Source: Struthio camelus (taxonomy: Eukaryota > Chordata > Aves > Struthioniformes > Struthionidae). Taken from it: DNA of 64,000 bases. The stretch covers positions 125,735,400 through 125,799,399 of the forward strand of contig NC_090943.1 in the NCBI RefSeq assembly GCF_040807025.1, in the 5' to 3' direction. This document shows, piece by piece, positions 39,201 to 51,900 of this stretch. The notes under the pieces are model-generated. The model saw only the letters and a program-made list of their open reading frames with translations. It was not told the origin of the DNA and made no database searches. The position numbers were made by a program, and so were the translations under genes. The number at the start of each line of letters is the position of its first letter. Position 1 is the stretch's first letter.

Positions 39201-41054
39201 ACAGCAAAGTCTAAAATATTGTCTTTCACCATAATATTAACAGAAGATTTATTTGAGGGGATGTTGAACATGATGGCATCTGAGGGATTAGGAGCAAAAG
39301 CTAAAACACAGACATTTGACTAGTTGCATAAATTTTGTCACTTGAGGACACCTTATGGATTGGAGGACTGTGTGAAAAATACACTTCTGCCTTGAGAAAA
39401 GGTGCGAGGAGAACTTTGTAGAGTTTATTACTCTGCCTGTAAAGCTGTTGAATAAATGATAAAATGGCCAGTTCTGAAGAACCCAGCAGTTAACTCTTTT
39501 TCCCTGGGGCTGTGCAATCTTTCCTTCATGTGACATGAATGATCTATCACATGATGATGTAGGAGAGAGACATCTAGAAAAGATACTGGATCCAAGCAGA
39601 CTGTCACAGCCAGCATAACTTGTCTGACCCGCAGTTTGTTTTCTGCTGCATCTGAGGAGTTTTCAAGGAGTGCCTCAGGACCGTGCTGTTGAAAATGGAT
39701 CTGCTGACAGCAGGTAGCTTTGTCAGACTCTTCATCCACAAAAGGAGCAATCTGTGGGGAGACATACTCTTTTCCCTTACAAAGAAACGATCTGCATAAG
39801 CAGACAAGTGAAGTCGTCATCAATCAGAAATCCAGTTGGTTGAAATGCTTTCCCAGCAGTGGTTATCTGTCATCCTCTCTACAATTAAGATTATGCAGGA
39901 CCTTCTTTTCTTGTCTTTTCTGGGTCCAGTTCCATTCACTATTTCATTAACTAACAGGGGTTATGGAGCATGGCAGCTACTTAAATGTACGATGTTAATG
40001 ATAATTTTGTAACAGATGAAGGAACTTTGACCAAAGATGAAAGTAGTCTAATAACAGGAGGAAATTCAGTATGAGAAAAAGAAGACATATAGTCAAAGAA
40101 AACATAAATGCACACATAAAAAAGGTTTTGACAATAAACAATTGTATAAATAGGGAACTGATAGTCACCATGGGCTGCAAATTGACTATGCAGTAATTGT
40201 GATGTTGAAAGGCACTCTTCTCGTGGCATGAGATGGTGCTTCTCTGAACAGACATAAGCCACTAAGGTGGTTATTTCTTTAAAATGTTTAGTGGGATTCT
40301 AGGTAGAATGCAGTATCTGGTTTTGTTATGTTTTGTTTAATTTTTTTTTTTTAATTTAATCTTCAGAAGAGTTTCCCAGGAGCTTTCTCAAAGATTCCGT
40401 GCAGAGTAGTTAGAAACAACAATCTTATTGTCACAAGGTTAAGTTTGCTATGCAAGGATCAAGATACCCGCTGAACAATATACTGCAGCTATGTAAGCAC
40501 TGAGCACTAAAATGTTTTCTGGGGAGATTCTGAAATCTCTGTCATTGGAACGTTCATATGAATGTGTTAGATGTATTCAGTACAGCCTGACAGAAATTTG
40601 CTTGATCCTGTCTTCACAAAAAGGTTCTGTGGGAATTGCAGTTGCATGGTTTTTTGTAAAACCTGTTTGTTTTGTTCATTGTAAATCCTCTTGGAGTTTT
40701 TTTTGTGTGTGCATCAAACATCCCATTTGAGAAAACGCATCTAAACATTGTTTTTATGAAAGCGTTAAGGTTTTGTTATCTTCACGTATAGTAGAAAAAT
40801 AAGTAAGTTGGAATCCTTGGACAAGTCAATCATTATATAATTTTAAGCCTCCATTTAATTTTATTTCTGAATCCAAAAAAGAATTCTAAGTATTTCTGAC
40901 ACTTAGTGTACCTAATTGCTATTTGAGTAAGCCAAAAATATAATTTTGCATGTTAGTGCTAAGATTTGTGCCACATCTGTGTATAAAATAGCTTGGGTCT
41001 TTGAGGAGTTGCTCTTTACTAGAAGTGTTTCATGCATGTGTCATAAATCATTCT

Positions 41055-41085
<31 letters not shown>

Positions 41086-44000
41086 GTCCCCCTCCAAAAA
41101 GATGAGTTGCAGTGTTGTAGGTCTGTAATGGGTTTTTTGTGTTTTATTTGTATAGTATTATTTATCCCTGAGTATCTCAGAAGAAACACCACTTAAATGC
41201 TTACTTGTCTCATACTTACATAGTGTTTTCTTATGCTTACTGATTCAAAGACTTTCAGTAGCAAAGCAAAGGTTTTTTTTATTGTTGTTTTTTTACTTCT
41301 ATTTTTATATGATGAATTTGAGAGGTCGTTTGATTGACTTAAGTCAAAACAGCATGTGGTAGAACTGTTTCCAGAATTCATACAATATTTTGGATTGTAC
41401 TTACGCTTGTGAAACTTACGTAGTGCTTGGACTTAACAGAAGGTGAAAACATCCTATAATTCTGAGTGAAGTTCAATGCTTTCATCAAATTCAGTATCTC
41501 ATGCTGACGTTTTCTCTTCATTCGTCTTTGGTTTCTATTTTAGCTAAAGGATATGTTTCCAGGCTTTCGATTGGCCCTTCCACCAAAGCGCTGGTTCAAG
41601 GATAATTATAATCCTGACTTTTTGGAAGATCGACAGTTGGGACTACAAGCATTTCTCCAAAACTTAGTGGCTCATAAAGATATTGCGAACTGGTACGTAA
41701 TTTAAATTTATTTTTTGTTCTCAGACTCGTAGTATAGGCCATTAGACTCTAGCGGTATGTCTTTGAGCAACACACTGTAGAATTTCATTAATGTTCATGT
41801 TGTGCATTTAGCCATTACGTGCATTATTTGGTGTTTTATTAATTACATTTTTTTAACCTAAGCAAAAAAGGGCATTGCAGTATTTCAAATTACAGCATGC
41901 TGTTTGTAGTTAACCATGCACAATGTTTAATTTTAAAATGTTAGACTAACCTATTTTTACTCCTAAAGTATCACTTCTGTATGCTGAAAGCAGAATTGAT
42001 GTATTAGTAGTTTATATTGCAATTAAATGTTAGATTTTCGTAACGTTAAGTCCCTACACTGTTATGCAATTACTTCTTAAAATGCGCATTAAACTAAAGG
42101 TTTTAAATTTACCTGACATAATAGTAATAGAAGTACCTTCATAGATTACTTTACAGAAGTAAATGTAAACCACAAATCAAACAAGACTGAAGAAGAGTCT
42201 TACAATCATAATATGATTTAGTAATCAAGTGCAGAAGTCTTACTGACTAATGTCTTGTGTCATACCAAAGTGGAAGATTCTTCCAAGCCTGGCAGATGAG
42301 AGCAGCGTAATTCTGGCAAATGGAATGTAACGTCATATTAATATAGATCCAGAGATAAATTTAAGAAGTGAGTTGCTAGAGGCATAGCTGTTAGTTCTAA
42401 AAACCTTTTCCAACATCAGAAATAGAAAATTTGTTGGAGAGTTACGTCAGAAGATCATCAAAAAGTAAAAGAAGCGTTCACGAAAGATAAGGCTGTTGCA
42501 AAACTCCTAAATGCACTTTTCATACTAGCATTCGTTACAGAGGAATTGAGAGGTTACTTTACCAGTTCTGCTCATTTGAGGAATGAGTCTGAGAAACTAT
42601 TTTCAATTGAAACTTCATCAAAAGTGAAGAGTAAGAAATCGTCCAGAGCAAATGGCTTTCCCTCAAGAATTTTAGAGGAACTAAAGCGTAAAACTGCTGA
42701 GCAAGTACCTGTGGTGTTAGAGCATCTGATGTCCACGTTTGCCGTAGTTTGTTAGAAGAATGGCTAGTATTACATTTCATACCTTCCTTTTTTCCTTAAG
42801 AGCTTGAGCATTAAATCTGGGAGTTATAAATCAGGTTTTCCGATACTGCTTGTAATGGAAAACAGAATTAGTAAACAGGTGAATAAAAACAACGCTTGAG
42901 AAACCAATAATGTCTTTTGCAGAGGGAAGTCTGCTTTACAAATGGTTAAGAGGGAGCTCATGTAAAACCTTTGAAAAGTAAGGGGAGAAGCATTGAAGAG
43001 AATTACCTATGGAATTCTGTATCAGTCGCAATTCTGGGCACTGATGTTCAGCATATTTGGAAATGATCTGGAAAAAGAAGCGAACAATAAGATTATGAAG
43101 TATTGTGGAAGGATCCTTAGATACTGAGTACCTAACAGATTAAAATTCATGTCACTAAGTGCAAAATAGAAGCAAGCACCTACATACAGAATCATAGAAT
43201 TAATTAGTTGTTACAACCCAGCATTGATGTAAATAGTTTTCTGAATCAGCTCAGTATTTGGCAATAGTCAAAAGGGTGAATAAAAATTGTTCAAGAGGAA
43301 CTTGAAAGCAAAGAGAAGATAACATTGTTATGGAAATCTGAATTGCACTTTCACATAGTCTAATAATAAAACACAGTATTCTTTTTCAAAAGAGGGTATG
43401 CTAGAAGCACAGAGAAGGCAAGCAAGGGCAGATGAAACTACAGAGTAACATCCCTACGGGAAGAATTCTGCTGAACTTAATCTTTCCCTCTTGGGAAGGA
43501 GATGGCTAAACACGGCAGTTAAAGTCATGGAGGGGATAGGGAAGGTGAGTAAAGAACATCAATTTTTTTGATGATTCGTAGTCAAAATGTCACTTTAAGT
43601 GACGAAGCTTTGTTGTGAGATATTAGAGGCAGAAAACATAAATGATTCCAAAAAGAAATTGGGACCAACTTTGGCATTTGTCCATCAGTTGCTGTTAAAC
43701 ATGATTATCTAGCTGAAATATCTGGCTGAGAAGTTTAAGAATTTCCTGGTTATTAAAATTACACAATGGTGGGTGTGCCAAAGAAAGTATTCTTCCCTAA
43801 ACATCAGTTACTGTCATGCTTTTTGGAAAAGGAATAGTGAGCTAGATGGGCTTTTGGTCTGACTGAATGTCTCTGAAGACCTTATGCTGAGCTTCATGTT
43901 GTTGCAGCTAGTCTGGGATTTCAGCTAGCTTGTTTGTATCTTGACGATGGTCCAAAATTATTGGACAGAACACAGTAAGAATCTTTCGTGATCAACTGCA

Positions 44001-47000
44001 AAATCCAGTATGTAACTTTTGGAGGACATTTCTAATCAGATTTAGAAGGGAGTTTAAATGTTTGTAGAATGATTTTTAGAGGAGATAGATAATTGTAGTG
44101 TGTTTGTTTTTTAAGAAAACTCGGATCTTAGCTGTGTAAGGCTCTGCTTTAAGATTTAGGTTATTTTAAACCTTCAGTTTTAGGCCTTCAGCCTTCATTA
44201 CACCCTAAGTTCAGGGTGTAATGTTTGCATCTAATGAAGATCTGGATTCTTCATGAAACTGTTCAGTTAGGGAGGTTTAATCTGTCTGAATTTCTTACCT
44301 GCTTATCGGAGAATAAAAGTTACTATTGAGTTAATATTTGCACCTTACAGGAGTAGTGTGAGAATCTGAGCCTCCTTCTGCCATAACAGCTCACCCTTTT
44401 ACTTCTGGTTTTGCAAAGAAATCAGAAACTGCTAGGGTCATACCAAAATGAAACTACCCACTTGTCTCTGTAGAGCATTCTCTTTCATTTCTCTTTATGC
44501 ACTGTTTTAGCATTTGGAGATGCTGACAGTGTGTGGGGAAACTCCACCTTTTGGATGGGATACCTTTTGTTTGGTATATCCACTTGGTAATAACACTAGA
44601 TTCACAAAATAGTTTAGAGATAACACATAGGTTGGCATGCAGATAACTAATCTGCGTTTTATGGATTTCTTCTTATCTCTTGTCTTGTATTGAAGATTCA
44701 GTGAAAGATCAAATTGAAATCCACCCACAGTGTCTAATATGTTCAAGAAAATTCCACGTAACCCAGGAGGTGGGAGAAAGACGTTTAACCTGCTAAGCAA
44801 AAGCCTTAGCTGGCTTCATAAATGACAGCTCTTCTCTGCCTCCACCCTGTGCAAGAAGCAGATTGAAAGGGAGGAACTCAGCTGTTGAGTCTTGTACAGT
44901 CAGACCCTGTGCGTGCCCCACTGTCTTCCCTGCCTCGAGCTGCTGCCCTTCTTAACACTAGTATGCACTGGTGTTGCTGCCTCTCTTGGGAAGGATGTCA
45001 ACTGGCTTAGGAGCAAAGAAGAAAGGAAGGATCCATGTATAGCAATGATGCTACATGGTGTGGAAGATTTCCATGAGCTATCATAGCATAGTCTTAAGAC
45101 AGAATTTTCTCCTGTTAAATGAAAATAAGAGGTATAAACATGTGGAGGGGAAAACAGGGTCAAAGCAGACTCTAAAATAAAGCTAGGTTACAAATGAATT
45201 TTTATACCAGCAATGAAACATTTTTGTAGTAGAAACGAAACATGTTTTCAGTGCTCTTAAGTTGCAGGGATCTGGGGCTTTAAGTTTCTTGATTTCTGTA
45301 TTTACAAAACTGAATCTACAGCTCTTGATTTCAAGATGTTTCCAAAACTAATGAAGAAGAATCTTCTGCAAGCAGCTTTAGGGAGAACAAAAAACAAGTA
45401 TGATCTGTTAAGTAGATTATACATGCGGATTGAATGTTTATGCACGTTTATTCTTTTGAGTATTCCCTCTTTCATGTGCAAGCATTACTGGATGTTATAT
45501 TATTTTAATATTACACTTCACAGTGCAATAAAATTTATTAGCAAAATGTAGAAACTAAATATTCTAAAATGCATTTGAATTGAGCTAGATGAATGAAGGA
45601 TAAAGATATTGAAGAAAAATGATGAACAGAAGTTTTTCCATGCGACAGGTGCTTCTGAGTTAGCCATATGTGAGCTTATTCAGCACAATTTTCATCTTTA
45701 TCAAAGGAACAATTCAACCATAAAAGATGGACTTGAGCATCATATTAGAAAAGGATTACTTCAAATAGGCGGATTAAACAATCTGGAAAAGAAATAGACT
45801 ATTTTTTTTCCTTGAAAGACGACTTTCTGTGACTGAATAACCTTTCATTTGGTAAAATATAGGGTTATAGTTCCTAATGATTTAACTAGTTTGATGTCTT
45901 GTTACTCTCCATCCCTTTCTGAGCTAACAGGAGGGATAGTTTTTGTTTTAAGTAGCAGGATATTTTTTATTATTTTTTGAATACTTGAGAGAAACTGTTT
46001 TGATTGTTGACATTTAGGCCATGACTGGCACAGATCATGAGTTGGTTTACGTAAGTCATTGTTGAGGGGATGTGAAAAAGGAAGGTTCATAATGAAAGCA
46101 TGGTGGAGATCTCTGCTGTGGACCACATCTGTCATACAGACTAAGTGAGGAAAGGAGTGGATTAGCATAATGGAAGAAGGAATTTTTCAGGATGGTGTAA
46201 AGGCTGCTGAGGTGAAGATGGAGATGAAGTCAAGAATTCAGACCAAACATTGACCCAAAAAAAAAAAAAAAGAAGTATCTTCAGGTGTGCAATAGAGACT
46301 TGAAAACAGGCTTACTCAAATCCAGCAATGAAATAAAGGTGAAATACAGCATGCGTTTTAGATAAATATTCATCAGAGCTTTCCTAAAACTAAAAGCGAT
46401 GATGGCCTAAGAGCAGTGAAGTGTTTGTTGAAAAAACGTTCCTCTCCCTGTTTTAGTTTCCAAACCTGAACTGTTTGATCAGACTGGTAGCTGGGGAAAA
46501 AGTTCCCTTTCTTATGTGTGTAGTTGGTGTTTGTTTCAAACGTAGGGAGCGAGAGGAAGGCAGAAAACTACTTCCTTTTGCCCTCACCTTCCCATGGGAC
46601 TTGCACGGGAGAAAGAGATGGTGAATTCATTTAGATTCATATCTTCCATTTTTGTGCATTTACTGCAATAGAAGACGACTCACAGACCTGTAGGTAGGGA
46701 GTGCAAGGCACAGAATTGCTAAGTAGTATATGGTATTCTGATTTAAGGGTATTTGTAGAATGATGAGTAAAACGGAGCTGGGAAAGCTCAAACTTGGATG
46801 AAGATTCATGTTTGGAGATAATTGTTTATATAATCTCTGTAACTGGAGATAATTGAGATACCTTGTTTTGGAGTAAACCAGAGGATTGTACCTACTTCCT
46901 TCTTCTGGCCTTTATAAAACAGCACATGGGGGAAGATGACTGTTACAAATTTCAAGATGAATGCGTTAGTTGCAGATGTATGTTTAGTGAAGACGACACG

Positions 47001-48871
47001 TAGTACATGCACGGCCCATTAACCTTGACAGTTTTATAACTTTTTTACTGCGTATGCCAGTGGATTGTGGTCTTAGCAAAATGAACACACATGACCACAT
47101 CTTTCACTGCCCGTGTTTAGTTCCATTGATATACCCTGGGGCATCTCTGTATGGATTTTAGCAGCATACTTTTTCATTCACCTTTTAATTCTTATTTTTA
47201 CCAGGAGAATTTTTTAAGCATCTTTAGTATTGAAGTGATGCACTTCTCAGCTGTCATGCAGTAATAATTTCTCTGAAAATTTAAAAATAAACACTATACA
47301 TTGGATATTGCCCTCTGGTTTAAAACTCTTAAGAGCACTTGTGCAAACTTTTAAGTTAGATTTTAAGTATTGTCCCTGGTTAACACTTATACCTGAGACT
47401 TAATAGTTTGTTAAAAATTATTTGGAATGCTTGGGAGTAATGTGTGGGTGAATGTTTGTTAAATCCCTTGAAGAAATATTGGCATCATATTTAAGCTTCT
47501 TTTTTTTTTTTGGTACTTTTAACTAACTCACTTTTTTTATTTGGTAAAGCCTTGCAGTGAGAGAATTTCTGTGCCTAGATGATCCTCCAGGTCCTTTCGA
47601 TAGTCTAGAAGAGAGCAGGGTAAGTACTACATAATATGGCAAAGGCAAAAGGCAGTGGTTTTTGTTAGAATATTGTAAAAATCTACTGAACGGTGCAAAT
47701 GTTGCAAACAAAATATTTTTGTTTCCATTCTTTCACAAAAAATTGCAAATGCATGTATTTCTAAAACTGAAACATGGTCTTTTGGTAACCACTGCACGCT
47801 GATAATGTTTGACCACTGTACTTGATACTTGTCCCAAGATGTAGTCTCTTCCTTTTTGCTTCTGCAAGCATCGGGTGAAGGGGATGGTTTTTGTGTTTTG
47901 GTTTTGGGGTTTTTTTTTAAACGTCTTTTGATGATAGAAGAGGTTTTGTTCTGAATATGAATAGGGAGTTTATGAAGATTTAATAGAAACGTTGTAACAA
48001 TAGGTGCAAATTAGACTTCAAATCTTGCAGTAAAATGTTTGTGCTGTGAAATCTAATGAAAAGATTAATTCCGACCACCAAAAATACTGATTAACCTAGA
48101 TGCTCTCAGTTAGTAAAGAAAATATATTTTCATATAGTAGTGTTGCAAATAGCTGATTCAAGTAGTGACATAAGACAGCAGCTTTTCAACATGCATTTGA
48201 GTGAAATGGACAGCTAATACTGCAGGCTGCAGCCTATTTTGCCAGAAGTGTTTCACTGGCATGCAGAGCTATGTTGAGTATGTCTAGAACTGGTCACTTT
48301 AGTTTCCTTGCTTTACAGAATATAAATATATTTTGAAACCATGCATATATTGTTAATGCTATAGAAATTGTGAATATTAAGTGAAGTTCTTTCAGCTAGG
48401 TTTATTTTTTACCATTTTTGAGTGAGAGTGCTTTGGCTCTGGTTTCACTACTATGTACCTCTGAAGGATTTGGTATGTTTTTTGTGTTACGGGCTTTGAT
48501 TTGATTTCTGCATGGTTACTTTTCATCTTAACTATTTAATTGTAAGTTGATGAACTAAAATGGTAATAAGACTACAGGAATTATTTGTTCATATTAATTA
48601 GGAAACATAAGTTCTTCCTCTCACCCTTTTTTTTTTAATAACCATGCCCAACTTTAGGGCAAATGTTACTGTTCGTATTTCATATTCATACCATTTTCAT
48701 ATACTGTTCAGTTTTAGAACCCGAACATCACTTCTGTCTCACCTGCTATTACCTTATACAAAGCGTTGCAAAAAAATTCTTCTGTTAAGTTTTATACTGT
48801 TTTATACTGTAAAATATAAAACATCCTCTGTAGTCCTCTATAGTCTAACATCTTGAAGGACTCGCTGCAAT

Positions 48872-48902
<31 letters not shown>

Positions 48903-51900
48903 GAGAGAGAGAGAGGTACAGTTACCTGTACCTGCACAAATTAGAATTTACTTAGGCCTTTCTTTTCAGGTATGTAGTATCATATTTATAGTAGCTATCT
49001 GATACTTAACTGTACAACATCCTTTAACCATGGAAATTTAGGCAAAATACTGAATAAAGCAATATTTTTGTCATATCCATGGTAATTGTTTCCACAAGTC
49101 CTTTCACAACCATCTGGGTTTCATGATCCACTGAAGAAGGAACTCTTCTTTCAGCTAGACTATTTCTGTTGTTCTTTCAGAACTTGCAGGAATATCCCAT
49201 CTGGGTTTTATAACTGCTCAAGGGTCTGGCTGTCTGGCTCTTGAAGAAGCAAGATATCTCGTTACACACAATTCCCTGATGGGTCTTTCTCTTCTTCAGT
49301 TCATCTTTCTTTATAATATGTTTCTCTAGAAAATGTTGATGTGTTCTCATTCAGTTTTAAACACTGACTTCCTTTACGTGTGCAGCTGATACGTAATTTC
49401 AGCTAGAGATGAGTTTTTCAAGATTTTTTTCATTTCTCATACAGAACAATAAAACAGTTCACAACTCCCACCGAATGTTTTTAATTATTCTGTAAATAAG
49501 AAAAGGTGTACATATACAGAAGTCTAAAAGTAAAAATAAAGAAACTAATGACCATTTCTCAGTTGGGACACCAGCAACTCTGAACAGTCTCACATTATAC
49601 ACTGGAATCTACTGAATTGGCTTGATGAAACAGGATTACTGCTTAGCTGGAGCGATTGCTAGTTTTCACTAAAAATGCTCCTTGTGAAGAATGAATTGCA
49701 TGCCGTGTGTTCTCATCTGTAGCAGATGAGAATAAAGCTATGGCTTTACCGATGACTGGTCTTCAGTGCCTGTGAAGATAACTTTGCTACCCTAGTCAGT
49801 AAAACAAATTAAAACCATGAATTACCTTAAAAATAAATCAATAGAAATGGATATTTGATTAAAAACACTGCATTTGTTTTAATTGTATAGTTACAGGAAA
49901 ACTTAACATTTTAAAGAAATTGATTATAAGTTTACTTGAATTAAAGCAAATAAGAGTCTTAATGTTCTAGGTAATTTTAAGAATTTACAGGAACAGCGTC
50001 CTAAACACATTGTTTTTTTTTTAATTGAGCTCATGTAAAATGTTTATATTCAATAAATTCCATGAATTAGTTGTTGGTTGCATATAGAATTAAGTCAAGA
50101 AAGCTTGGATTTCTTATTTATCAAGAACATGTAAATTATTAAATCAGAATTACACATTGGTTTTGGTAGACTTACTGTTACCAGTAATAGAATAGCAGGC
50201 TCTGTGCCAACACTTTTGTCATTTCCTGCATTGAATGGATATTGCATTATACATTAGCCGTATGCATTAAGTCTTGAGATTGCTCACTTGAATTCATCAG
50301 GGAATACTACATATACACGTCATCTGGAGCAGAGTAACACAAAATACCTACCATAATTGAGGAGTTAGTGGCCTTAGTACTTGATTAAATTTTTTAAAAC
50401 ATTTTTTTGTATTGATCTTCTCACATTTATAATTGTCATATTTGTAACAGCTGTGTATCAGTATGCAACTGCACTACTGTCCATTTGTATTCTGGATAAG
50501 GGAAAAAACACACTTTGTCTAAATAGTCTTTATTCTCTATCATTAAATTGCTAGAGGCTCTGACACTTCTGTCTTTGAAATTGACTTCAAAGTAATATGG
50601 AAGAAAAGCTTATGTGAGGGAGGAGGAGGAGGGAGTTCAGCTGGTTCTGTACAGGCAAAAAAATTCACGGCTAGGTACTGCATGTCAAGAGTGGAACCTG
50701 TTTCTGAGAAGTGTTTATTTTGTAGTGACACAAACATCAAGGATGCAGCAGTGTTTGCGTTGCAGTTCAGCGTAATGCATGTATTGCTCAAAGCAAAGTG
50801 ACATGATGTTATATTAAGGACAAAACTAATCTGTTTTCTAAAAAAGCTTGTATAGCTCTTTATGGTAATCAATACAAAGAAAAACAGCTACAATCCTGTC
50901 GTTTGATATTTCTAAAAGCAGAACCAATAAAGGTGATCTACTGAAGTCAAATGGAAAGTATTCTTAAATCTTTCTTGTAGGCTTTCTGTGAAACTCTAGA
51001 GGAAACAAATTACCGTCTACAGAAAGAACTGCTTGAAAAGCAAAGGGAGGTTGAATCACTGAAGAAACTGTTAAGTGAAAAACAACTTCATATAGATGCT
51101 ATTGAAAGAAGAATTAGGTATGTAGAAATTGTACATTTTTTAGGAGTTCCGTTCCACAAACGTTTTCTCTGAAGAGTCGCAACCGACTCTAAATTGTTCT
51201 TGGAAACATGTTGTCCACATGATAGCTGCACACAAGAAAGTATTTTCAATAATCTTTCACATATATTGGCTAAAATGCCGTTATTTAGTACAATTTGAGT
51301 GTTATTCCACCTTTCTCCCTAAAATAGCACTAGTGATGTTTATGTTTCGTAATCTTTTAGTTCTTGTAAAGATATGGTAAGATTCTGCTTTTGAAATTCT
51401 GGCTAGGTGGAATGCCTTGCTAGCGTTAAGACCGGTAGAAAAATTCGTTTGAGTTACAAAACTTCCCCTGTACTCAAAGCTTTGATGAGAGCATAGTAAT
51501 CAAGTGATTATACATCTATATTAATTGCCTTAACTGTGTTGTTCTGAGGTGCCTGGAATGATGCAACAGATAGCTTTGAAATAGCATTGGAGATTATCTA
51601 TTTAAATCCAAGGGAAAAATTGATGGGATTTCATAATAAACTTTATGGTGCCTGTCTGCTAAATTGTGTAACACACCCAGGGGAGTTGATGCTGAAGTAC
51701 TCGGTCAATCTGCTGAGTCAGTAATTGTAGAGTTTCCTTAGGAAAGCAGTGAATTCCCATGGTCCCTTTAGAAGCTCTTTATTTTAATAGTGCTTAGGAT
51801 GTTCATTTTAGCATATCCCTGTTGACTAACAAACTACATTTTTGGGTATATGGCTTAAGCTTAAATGGGTTAGACATGAAAAAGGATACGTAAAATACAG

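Noticed and set aside
38580-39260. Second L3/CR1-like LINE in intron 3
   Set aside because: The stretch has the texture of decayed LINE sequence, but no RT motif could be placed with confidence.
43186-43203. CAGAATCATAGAATTA resembling a CR1 terminal repeat
   Set aside because: No CR1 3' consensus follows it in either direction, and it lies inside the older L3-like element. Probably coincidence.
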